5,000 nucleotides of DNA. Source: Mesorhizobium sp. GTDB taxonomy: Bacteria > Pseudomonadota > Alphaproteobacteria > Rhizobiales > Rhizobiaceae. The number at the start of each line of letters is the position of its first letter. Within the stretch, counting starts at the first letter, position 1. The DNA lies in assembly GCA_019509685.1 (NCBI GenBank), contig JAEKLU010000174.1:1-5000 (forward strand), written 5' to 3'. This document shows, in pieces, positions 1-5,000 of the stretch. A program made the translations under genes and the position numbers. Under the pieces are notes generated by a model that had not been told where the DNA came from, searched no databases, and saw only the letters and a list, made by a program, of their open reading frames with translations.

Positions 1-1800
1 GCCATCCTCAACCGCGCCGCCGACCTATACGAGGCCAACGCGGTCGAGTTCTTCGCTTTGGCCACCCGAGAGGCCGGCAAGTCGCTGGCCGACGGCGTCG
101 CCGAGGTGCGCGAAGCGGTCGACTTCCTGCGCTATTACGCGGCCGAGGCGGCGAATGCCGAGCCGGGCACCGAGGCGCGCAGCGCCATCGTCTGTATCTC
201 GCCGTGGAATTTTCCGCTGGCGATCTTCACCGGCCAGATCGCTGCAGCGTTGGTCACCGGCAATTCGGTGATCGCCAAGCCGGCCGAGCAGACGCCGCTG
301 ATCGCCTTCCGCGCGGTCGAGATGCTGCGCGAGGCCGGCGTGCCGGAAGATGTCATCCAGCTGCTGCCGGGCGACGGCCCGTCGGTCGGCGGACCGCTCA
401 CCGGCGACTCGCGCATCGCCGGCGTCTGCTTCACCGGCTCGACCGAGGTCGCCAAGCTGATCGAAAAACAACTGGCCGAGACTGCCGCGCCCGACGCCAT
501 GCTGATCGCCGAGACCGGCGGGCTCAACGCCATGATCGTCGATTCCACGGCGCTGCCCGAACAGGCGGTGCGCGATATTCTGGCTTCCGCTTTCCAGAGC
601 GCCGGCCAGCGCTGTTCGGCGTTGCGTGTGCTCTATGTCCAGAAGGACGTCGAAAAGAAGATGCTGGAGATGCTGAAGGGCGCCATGGAAGCGCTCAACA
701 TCGGCAATCCTTGGGCAATCTCGACCGATGTCGGTCCGGTCATCGACGACGAGGCGCAAACCTCGATCAGCGACTATTGCAAGAAGAAGGGGCTGGAGGG
801 TCGGCTTATCGCCAAGCTCGAAGCGCCGGCAACCGGCCGCTTCGTCGCGCCGCATGTCTTCCGCGTCAAAGGCATCGAGGAGATGGAGCGCGAGGTGTTC
901 GGCCCGGTGCTGCATGTAGCCACCTTCGACGCCGATGAGATCGACGCGGTGATCGCCGCCATCAACCGCAAGGGCTATGGGCTAACCTTCGGCCTGCACA
1001 CCCGCATCGAAGGCCGTGTCCAGCACTTCGTCGACGGCATCCATGCCGGCAACATCTACGTCAACCGCAACCAGATCGGTGCCGTCGTCGGCTCGCAGCC
1101 ATTCGGCGGCGAAGGCCTGTCGGGCACCGGGCCGAAGGCCGGCGGGCCGCATTATCTGCGCCGCTTCCGCAAGGGGCCGGAAGCCGGCACCGAGGTCGGT
1201 GAAGGTCACAAGGTGACAGCGACCGAACTTGCCGACAATCTGCCGGATCCCGCACTCGGCGGCTGGTCGACGCGGCCGGACCGTGTCGCGATCCTGCGAA
1301 AACATCTGCGCGGCAAGGGCGCTGCGGCGATTGCTGCCGCCGCCAGTCTCGATTTCGGTCAGGTCGACCTGCCCGGACCGACCGGCGAGGCCAACACGCT
1401 TTCGCTGTCGCCGCGTGGGCGGGTGTTGTGTCTCGGCCCGGATGCCGAGACTTTGCTCGCGCAGACGATCCAGGCACTGGCGGCCGGCAATGCGGTGTTG
1501 GCCGTGGCGCCGGGTGCGCCCGCTGCTCTTTCCGCATTGACCGGCAAGGGCCTACCGCTGGCGGCCATCGACGGCCGTCCCGATCCAATCGAGGCGCGTT
1601 CCCTGCGCGTCGATGTGGTCGCCTTCTCCGGCACGCCGGAAGCGGCGCGCATCGTGCGCAAGGTCGTCGCCGACAGGACTGGCCCGATCGTGCCGCTGGT
1701 CAGCGAGGTGCTCAACCCAGCCGCCTATGCGCATGAGCGCGCCGTCTGCGTCGACACCACGGCCGCAGGCGGCAATGCCAGCCTGCTGGCTGCCGCCTAG
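1..1800 (+). CDS. putA: Bifunctional proline dehydrogenase / P5C dehydrogenase PutA, C-terminal part (5' end outside window)
   Basis: This is the last 599 codons of PutA, which oxidises proline to glutamate using FAD, then NAD+. The frame is open from base 1, so the DNA-binding (if present) and proline dehydrogenase domains lie upstream. The P5C dehydrogenase (ALDH) domain runs to about residue 390 of this fragment. Visible ALDH motifs are SPWNFP (67-72, oxyanion-hole Asn70), AKPAEQT (92-98), FTGSTE (144-149), ETGG with general-base Glu171, GQRC with catalytic Cys205, EVFGPV (298-303), and the P5CDH-type stretch from NRNQIG to GPKAGG (355-382). All key catalytic residues are present. About 210 further residues form the non-catalytic ALDH-like domain of long PutAs, ending in the conserved C-terminal motif (HERAVCVDTTAAGG, 578-591). 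This marks a type B or C enzyme, like that of Sinorhizobium meliloti, rather than the short Bradyrhizobium form. The stop is TAG. No frameshift is seen. The regulator and promoter are outside the window. Confidence 0.97.
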   Translation, partial: AILNRAADLYEANAVEFFALATREAGKSLADGVAEVREAVDFLRYYAAEAANAEPGTEARSAIVCISPWNFPLAIFTGQIAAALVTGNSVIAKPAEQTPLIAFRAVEMLREAGVPEDVIQLLPGDGPSVGGPLTGDSRIAGVCFTGSTEVAKLIEKQLAETAAPDAMLIAETGGLNAMIVDSTALPEQAVRDILASAFQSAGQRCSALRVLYVQKDVEKKMLEMLKGAMEALNIGNPWAISTDVGPVIDDEAQTSISDYCKKKGLEGRLIAKLEAPATGRFVAPHVFRVKGIEEMEREVFGPVLHVATFDADEIDAVIAAINRKGYGLTFGLHTRIEGRVQHFVDGIHAGNIYVNRNQIGAVVGSQPFGGEGLSGTGPKAGGPHYLRRFRKGPEAGTEVGEGHKVTATELADNLPDPALGGWSTRPDRVAILRKHLRGKGAAAIAAAASLDFGQVDLPGPTGEANTLSLSPRGRVLCLGPDAETLLAQTIQALAAGNAVLAVAPGAPAALSALTGKGLPLAAIDGRPDPIEARSLRVDVVAFSGTPEAARIVRKVVADRTGPIVPLVSEVLNPAAYAHERAVCVDTTAAGGNASLLAAA

Positions 1801-1815
1801 GGCCAGGCTTTTCAC

Positions 1816-1841
1816 TTGTCACCGGCTTCGGGCCGGTGCAA
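1816..1841 (+). terminator. GC-rich hairpin downstream of putA, possible transcription terminator
   Basis: CACCGGC (1820-1826) pairs perfectly with GCCGGTG (1832-1838) around a TTCGG loop. The stem extends by TTG/CAA (1816-1818 with 1839-1841) past one bulged T. It starts 16 bases after the putA stop. No T-run follows on either strand, so it is not a classical intrinsic terminator. It may slow polymerase or protect the 3' end of the mRNA. A second short hairpin, GGGC/GCCC (1843-1846 with 1851-1854), follows directly and ends in GAAAAA. The rest of the gap to 1889 shows no convincing promoter. Confidence 0.35.
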
Positions 1842-1889
1842 AGGGCAAGAGCCCGAAAAACCTTGGGCCTCAATCGGGGCAAGCTACGC

Positions 1890-2942
1890 ATGCCAAGCAC
1901 GACCGCGCCATTCGAGCTTCCTCGAGTGGGTGTTGTCATTACCTGTCACAATTATCGCGCCTATATCGAGAACGCGATCCGCTCGGTATTGGCGCAGACC
2001 TATCAGAAATGGGACTGCGTCATCGTCGACGATGCCTCGACGGATGGTTCGGCCGAACATGTGCGCCAGCTTCTCGAAACGATAGGCGACCCGCGCCTGC
2101 GTCTGCTGGTGCGGCCGCAAAATGGCGGCCAGCTTGCAACGTTCCGCGACGGTTTTGCCGCTGGCGATCAGCCATTCGTGGCGTTCCTCGATGCCGATGA
2201 TGTCTGGCTGCCGAATTTTCTCGTCGCGCATCTGTCGGCCCATCTGAACACGATGCACCCGGTGTCGCTGTCTAGTTCCGACGTCCTTCTGGTCGATCGC
2301 GACGGGGTCGTCCTCGGTGGTACCTACGTTACGATGCGCAAGCCACGTTCGCAGATGGACCCAGACGGTGTCGCCGTGCCGCCCACCAGTCGGCTCGGCG
2401 AAATTGCCCCGGGCATCGCCTGTTCCACGGAATATCCGATCACCTACTTCGGGCCAAGAACCTCTGGCTGGATATGGGCGCCGACATCCTCGATGGTTTT
2501 CCGACGCGGAGCGCTGGAACCGGTTCTGGCCTTCCCGTTCCAGTCCCGCATGAGCACCGATTATCTTACGGCGACCTGCGCGCATATGGTGGCCGGCAGC
2601 TTGCTCCTGTCGGAATGTCTGGGCCTCTACCGCCTGCACGGGGCCAACGCCTCCACCAACGGTGCCTACGCGGGTGGACATGTCCAGCAGACACCGGCGT
2701 ATAAAGCCAACAACATCAACTTGGGCGCCGACGTTCTCGACTATGTCCTGGCCAATGCCGAACGCCTCGACGCAATACACGGCAAAGGCTTCGTGTCGGA
2801 GGTGGTCACGCATCATGTAAGGCGATTTGGCAGGCTGCTTGACGATCCACGTATCGTGCGCTTTCTCAGCCTAAAAAGCCGTTGGCGACGGTGGCGCAAG
2901 CGTGCCGCCCGGGACCTGCGGCGTTTGTTTGGCAAAGTCTAG
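1890..2942 (+). CDS. Family 2 glycosyltransferase (GT-A fold), cytoplasmic
   Basis: This 350-residue protein should transfer a sugar from a nucleotide-sugar donor to an unknown acceptor. The N-terminal GT2 domain starts with VGVVITCHNYRAYIENAI (13-30), continues with SVLAQTY and the nucleotide-binding VDDASTDGS (46-54), and has the metal-binding DxD-type motif FLDADD (99-104). LYRLHGANAS, about two thirds of the way along, is typical of GT2 C-terminal regions. No signal peptide or membrane segment is visible. The tail is strongly basic (SRWRRWRKRAARDLRRLFGK), which could favour contact with membrane or nucleic acid. I chose ATG 1890 because homology begins just after it and GGGG lies about 10 bases upstream. 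A GTG at 1836 would add 18 residues but overlaps the post-putA hairpin. The gene is isolated from other polysaccharide genes, and its third codon positions look less GC-rich than those of putA, which may hint at transfer. Acceptor and product (LPS, exopolysaccharide, protein glycan) cannot be told from sequence. Confidence 0.92.
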   Translation: MPSTTAPFELPRVGVVITCHNYRAYIENAIRSVLAQTYQKWDCVIVDDASTDGSAEHVRQLLETIGDPRLRLLVRPQNGGQLATFRDGFAAGDQPFVAFLDADDVWLPNFLVAHLSAHLNTMHPVSLSSSDVLLVDRDGVVLGGTYVTMRKPRSQMDPDGVAVPPTSRLGEIAPGIACSTEYPITYFGPRTSGWIWAPTSSMVFRRGALEPVLAFPFQSRMSTDYLTATCAHMVAGSLLLSECLGLYRLHGANASTNGAYAGGHVQQTPAYKANNINLGADVLDYVLANAERLDAIHGKGFVSEVVTHHVRRFGRLLDDPRIVRFLSLKSRWRRWRKRAARDLRRLFGKV

Positions 2943-2989
2943 AGCTGCGTGCGGCGCGCCACTCCACTTGATGCAGCAGAACGAGACTT
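2935..2989. repeat. Imperfect nested inverted repeat between convergent genes
   Basis: AAGTCT (2935-2940) is matched by AGACTT (2984-2989), and inside these GCTGC (2944-2948) is matched by GCAGC (2973-2977). The left arm runs into the TAG stop of the glycosyltransferase (2940-2942). The symmetry would give a similar stem in transcripts from either direction, as expected for a shared end-of-transcription signal between convergent genes. The arms are short and separated by mismatches, and there is no T-run, so termination activity is a guess. Confidence 0.3.
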
Positions 2990-3016
2990 CAGGCGGCCTG
3001 CGCGACGTTTCCATCG

Positions 3017-3331
3017 TCAGGCGCCTTCGACAACCGAAAAGCCTTCGAACTGCGGGTGGCCGAGATAGTGCACCTTCGAGCCGCCGGCATTGCGGTGCGC
3101 GGCGCGGAAATTCTCTGACTTCGTCCAAGCGACGAAATCATCCTGGCTTGCCCAGACGGTGTGCGAGGCAAACAGCGTGTAGCCCTCGGTCTCGTTGACC
3201 GGGCCGCGCAGCAGGTGGAATTCGCGAAAACCTTTCATTTCGGAAAGGCTGGAATCGCGGTTCTTCCAGACATTCTCGAAGGCTTCCTCGGAGCCGTTCT
3301 GGACCTTGAAGCGGTTCATGGCGATGTACAT
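3017..3331 (-). CDS. IsdG/HmuQ-type heme-degrading monooxygenase (ABM domain)
   Basis: This 104-residue cytoplasmic protein is a single antibiotic-biosynthesis-monooxygenase (dimeric ferredoxin-like) domain, the usual length for IsdG-type heme oxygenases, which open heme with O2 and release iron. The three residues needed in Staphylococcus IsdG (Asn, Trp, His) have counterparts here: Asn6 in MYIAMNRF, Trp69 in DDFVAWTKS and His79 in FRAAHRN. The Trp-to-His spacing of ten matches IsdG, and the surrounding W-K-S-x-x-F-x-A-A-H pattern is almost the same. This separates it from generic ABM proteins. It lies 54 bases downstream of tonB on the same strand, probably co-transcribed, which fits heme-iron use. 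In rhizobia and Brucella such proteins are called HmuQ, HmuD or BhuQ; I cannot tell which ortholog this is, so no symbol is given. ATG 3331 is chosen over the Met5 codon because AAAGGA sits five bases upstream and the family N-terminus aligns. The stop is TGA. Confidence 0.88.
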   Translation of the reverse strand: MYIAMNRFKVQNGSEEAFENVWKNRDSSLSEMKGFREFHLLRGPVNETEGYTLFASHTVWASQDDFVAWTKSENFRAAHRNAGGSKVHYLGHPQFEGFSVVEGA

Positions 3332-3336
3332 GGGAT

Positions 3337-3342
3337 TCCTTT
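3337..3342 (-). promoter_or_regulatory. Ribosome binding site of the heme oxygenase gene
   Basis: On the minus strand AAAGGA precedes ATG 3331 with a five-base spacer (ATCCC). It supports this ATG over the in-frame Met5 codon (ATG at 3319). The remaining bases up to the tonB stop at 3386 hold only a small CGGC/GCCG hairpin. I saw no convincing promoter and no Irr- or RirA-type iron box there, so translation probably occurs from the tonB transcript. Confidence 0.6.
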
Positions 3343-3385
3343 CATGCGGATGTTGACGGCTGACGCCGCGGTTCGTTGCGTTTGT

Positions 3386-4405
3386 TCAAAATGGGCCGAT
3401 GCCGATCTCGAACTCCAAACTTGGGCTTGCAGCCTGTGGCGGCATTGGAGGGAAGGGAGCAGCCTTGCGCACGATGCCGAGCGCAGCCTTGTCGAAAACC
3501 GCCGATCCTGAGCTTTCCAGAATGCGCAGCTCATCGATGTTGCCCTTCCTGCCTACGACGAAGGCGACAACCGCATTGTTGCGTGCGGCCAACTGCAAAG
3601 AAGGCGGGAGAGTCCGATTGACGCTGCCGAGTTTTGCAAAGACGTCGCCGCGATAGCTGTCTTCGGCGGAGGTGCCTGCGTCTTTCTGTTGTTTGCCCTT
3701 GCTGGCCGCTTGCGCCAAACGGTCCTGGCCGTCGGCCGTACCGCTCCTTCCATCGGCGTCTCTGACAGGGGCCGCCGCCGGTGCCGGCCTTGCCTGTGGT
3801 ATCGGTGGTTGGTCCGGAAAGGCGACAGGCATTTCGACGGTTTCGGGCTGGGGCGCCGGCGTTTCGGTGTTGGTGACCGCATTCCGGGCAGCCACGCTTT
3901 GGCGGTCGGGGCGCGGCGTTGCCGCCACCAATATGTCTGGTATCATCACGGACTGTTTGACCGGCTGCGGCGAAGACTGCGCTTGCTGCTCCCGGGTTGG
4001 CTCGGGAACAGGTTTCGCAGCTTCCTGCTCAGGCTGAGCAGGTTTTGTCGGGGGTACCGGCCTGGCTGCTTTGGCGGGCTTTGGTTTGGCAGGCTCCGGT
4101 TTGGCAGGCTGGGGGGTGGGCACCAGGGTGACATTCACTGCCGCCGGGTTCTTATCCAGCGCGCTGCCGGCGACCTTGTCGCCGGTCTGGTCGCTGCCTT
4201 CCGACTCCATGGTGTCCTGGGAATCGGACTTGCCGGCATGCGAGATCAGAAAGGCCGCCGCCACCGCGGCATGGAGCACGCAGGAGATGGCGATAGCGGC
4301 TGTCCACTTGCCGCTTCCGGCAGATGGCCGCGCCGGCGCGAGCCGCTCGGCCGGCGCTATTGCCAGGTCGCTGCCGGCGTCGGGGAGGGGACTGATTTCC
4401 TGCAT
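3386..4405 (-). CDS. tonB: TonB family energy transducer
   Basis: TonB carries proton-motive-force energy from ExbB/ExbD in the inner membrane to outer-membrane receptors for siderophores or heme. From ATG 4405 the protein has 339 residues. These are a cytoplasmic stretch of about 33, one membrane anchor (WTAAIAISCVLHAAVAAAFL, about 34-53) and a long periplasmic Pro/Lys/Glu/Gln-rich spacer (about 90-215) with three PxPAK repeats. A low-complexity linker and the C-terminal TonB domain (about 250-339) follow. The anchor contains S-x-x-x-H (Ser41, His45), the motif E. coli TonB needs to couple to ExbB/ExbD. The C-terminal domain shows YRGDVFAKL, VVAFVVGRKGNI, ILESSGSAVFDKAAL and APFPPMPP, all typical. 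The frame stays open upstream to GTG 4531, giving 381 residues, but that stretch is less GC-rich at third positions, contains TTA and lacks motifs. I therefore prefer ATG 4405, though it has no visible Shine-Dalgarno sequence. Linkage to the heme oxygenase suggests a role in heme uptake. exbB and exbD are not in the window. Confidence 0.93.
   Translation of the reverse strand: MQEISPLPDAGSDLAIAPAERLAPARPSAGSGKWTAAIAISCVLHAAVAAAFLISHAGKSDSQDTMESEGSDQTGDKVAGSALDKNPAAVNVTLVPTPQPAKPEPAKPKPAKAARPVPPTKPAQPEQEAAKPVPEPTREQQAQSSPQPVKQSVMIPDILVAATPRPDRQSVAARNAVTNTETPAPQPETVEMPVAFPDQPPIPQARPAPAAAPVRDADGRSGTADGQDRLAQAASKGKQQKDAGTSAEDSYRGDVFAKLGSVNRTLPPSLQLAARNNAVVAFVVGRKGNIDELRILESSGSAVFDKAALGIVRKAAPFPPMPPQAASPSLEFEIGIGPF
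4070..4114 (-). repeat. Three tandem 15-bp repeats inside tonB (PxPAK spacer)
   Basis: Three in-frame 15-base units (4114-4100, 4099-4085, 4084-4070 on the minus strand) encode PQPAK, PEPAK and PKPAK, TonB residues 98-112. The units differ by a few bases each. Such Pro-Lys repeats form the stiff extended rod by which TonB spans the periplasm. Because the unit is a multiple of three, changes in copy number would alter rod length without breaking the frame. Confidence 0.85.
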
Positions 4406-4419
4406 GTCGCGGGCGGAAA

Positions 4420-4447
4420 ATTGCAGCGACGCGCGCAGAGTTGTCAA
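4420..4447 (-). promoter_or_regulatory. Candidate sigma70-type promoter just upstream of tonB
   Basis: On the minus strand a perfect -35 hexamer TTGACA (4447-4442) is followed after 16 bases by TGCAAT (4425-4420), which matches four of six bases of TATAAT. Transcription would begin near 4413, only about 8 bases before ATG 4405, giving an almost leaderless tonB mRNA; this fits the absence of a Shine-Dalgarno sequence there. The 127-base gap to the upstream gene (4406-4532) otherwise holds short GC-rich hairpins such as GGCC-GCT-GGCC and no iron-regulator box I could recognise. The match may be chance. Confidence 0.3.
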
Positions 4448-4532
4448 ATCAAGATCGTCTGCCCCAACCCGTAACAGACTGGCCAGCGGCCCTGCCACGG
4501 TCACTCCCGGGAAAGCGGGATGCAGTCCCACC

Positions 4533-4970
4533 TCACACCCCGAAAGCGATGCCAGTCCTGGTCGAGGTCTTCAGGCCGCGCATGCAGGTCGCCGGCTCGA
4601 CGCCGTTGCCGACGCATTCGGTGGCGCTGTTGATCAGCACGCGGCTGAGCTTGCCGCAATCGGCGCCGGCAAGGTCGAAGCGCGTGACCTTGGTCTTGCC
4701 GGCCGGCAGATCCTTGAAGTCGAGCACGGTGAGGCGATCGACGACGCCCGCCTCGTTGAACAGCGCGATCTCGAACGCGGCCTTGGACAGGTCGGTGCCG
4801 AGCCCGTTGTTGACGACGAAGGTCAGCCGGCAGCCTTTGTCCGAAGGTTGCGCGGCGTTGAGCTCCAGGTCCAGGCTCGGAGCCGGCGCGGACTGGGCCC
4901 ACGCCGGCGCAACGCCAAGCGACACCGCCAGCGCCGAGGTCAAGAGACGAAGCGATGCCGTCAGGTTCAT
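4533..4970 (-). CDS. Small secreted protein with four cysteines, function unknown
   Basis: I do not recognise this 145-residue protein as a named family. It begins with a clear Sec signal peptide: Arg8, a hydrophobic core (LLTSALAVSLGV, 9-20) and a probable cleavage site after AWA (residue 25), giving a mature periplasmic protein of about 120 residues. There is no lipobox and no second membrane segment. The mature part alternates short hydrophobic strands with turns (LTFVVNN, FEIALFNEAG, VLDFKDLPAGK, VTRFDLAG), suggesting a small beta-sandwich. Cysteines at 47, 105, 119 and 129 are all after the signal and could form two disulfides. ATG 4970 has a strong GGAGG (4984-4980) nine bases upstream. 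The gene precedes tonB on the same strand with a 127-base gap, so it may belong to the same operon, perhaps as a periplasmic accessory; that is inferred from position only. The TGA stop is at 4535-4533. Confidence 0.85.
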   Translation of the reverse strand: MNLTASLRLLTSALAVSLGVAPAWAQSAPAPSLDLELNAAQPSDKGCRLTFVVNNGLGTDLSKAAFEIALFNEAGVVDRLTVLDFKDLPAGKTKVTRFDLAGADCGKLSRVLINSATECVGNGVEPATCMRGLKTSTRTGIAFGV

Positions 4971-5000
4971 GTTTGTCAGCCTCCGAAGCGCATGGTTGCC

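Noticed and set aside
25..915. 296-codon open frame on the minus strand opposite putA
   Set aside because: It is fully antisense to the conserved ALDH domain with its catalytic motifs. The product is rich in Arg, Asp, Gly and Leu without recognisable motifs, as expected for a shadow of high-GC coding DNA.
204..938. 244-codon open frame on the plus strand inside putA in another frame
   Set aside because: The Arg-rich, repetitive product is typical of a frame-shifted reading of GC-rich codons. The true putA frame is unbroken.
1884..2816. 310-codon open frame on the minus strand opposite the glycosyltransferase
   Set aside because: The plus strand carries clear GT2 motifs over the same span. 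The antisense product has no recognisable domain.
3332..3385. Search for an Irr (ICE) or RirA iron box between tonB and the heme oxygenase gene
   Set aside because: I saw no palindrome resembling the known rhizobial iron-control motifs; only a small CGGC/GCCG hairpin is present.
3161..3511. 116-codon open frame on the plus strand spanning the ends of the heme oxygenase and tonB genes
   Set aside because: It crosses two supported minus-strand genes, and its product shows no domain.
3689..4474. 261-codon open frame on the plus strand opposite tonB
   Set aside because: The product is Arg/Gly-rich with no motif. The minus strand encodes a well-supported TonB with membrane anchor and C-terminal domain.

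Overview
The window has the look of an alphaproteobacterium of the Rhizobiales, probably close to Mesorhizobium. The DNA is GC-rich with mostly G/C third codon positions. It carries a long-type PutA with an extra C-terminal domain, and a TonB linked to an IsdG-type heme oxygenase, a pairing known from rhizobial and Brucella heme-uptake loci. The genus is inferred from gene content and composition, not from a marker gene.

Layout. Positions 1-1800 (+) hold the 3' half of putA, the bifunctional proline catabolic enzyme: most of its P5C dehydrogenase domain and the non-catalytic C-terminal domain. An 89-base gap with a GC-rich hairpin follows. Positions 1890-2942 (+) encode a family 2 glycosyltransferase with no sugar-pathway neighbours. 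The rest is on the minus strand and converges on the glycosyltransferase. Read in its own direction, it is a small secreted four-cysteine protein of unknown function (4970-4533), then TonB (4405-3386), then an IsdG/HmuQ-like heme-degrading monooxygenase (3331-3017). A 74-base gap with an imperfect inverted repeat separates the convergent genes.

How the genes work together. The minus-strand genes look like an iron/heme acquisition module. TonB transmits inner-membrane energy to outer-membrane receptors, and the cytoplasmic monooxygenase would open imported heme to release iron. The secreted protein could be a periplasmic accessory, but this rests on position alone. PutA (proline to glutamate) and the glycosyltransferase have no evident functional link to this module.

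I saw no RNA genes, insertion sequences, CRISPR arrays or phage genes, and no clearly new system. The least explained item is the four-cysteine secreted protein beside tonB. The large open frames opposite putA, the glycosyltransferase and tonB are best read as shadows of high-GC coding DNA.
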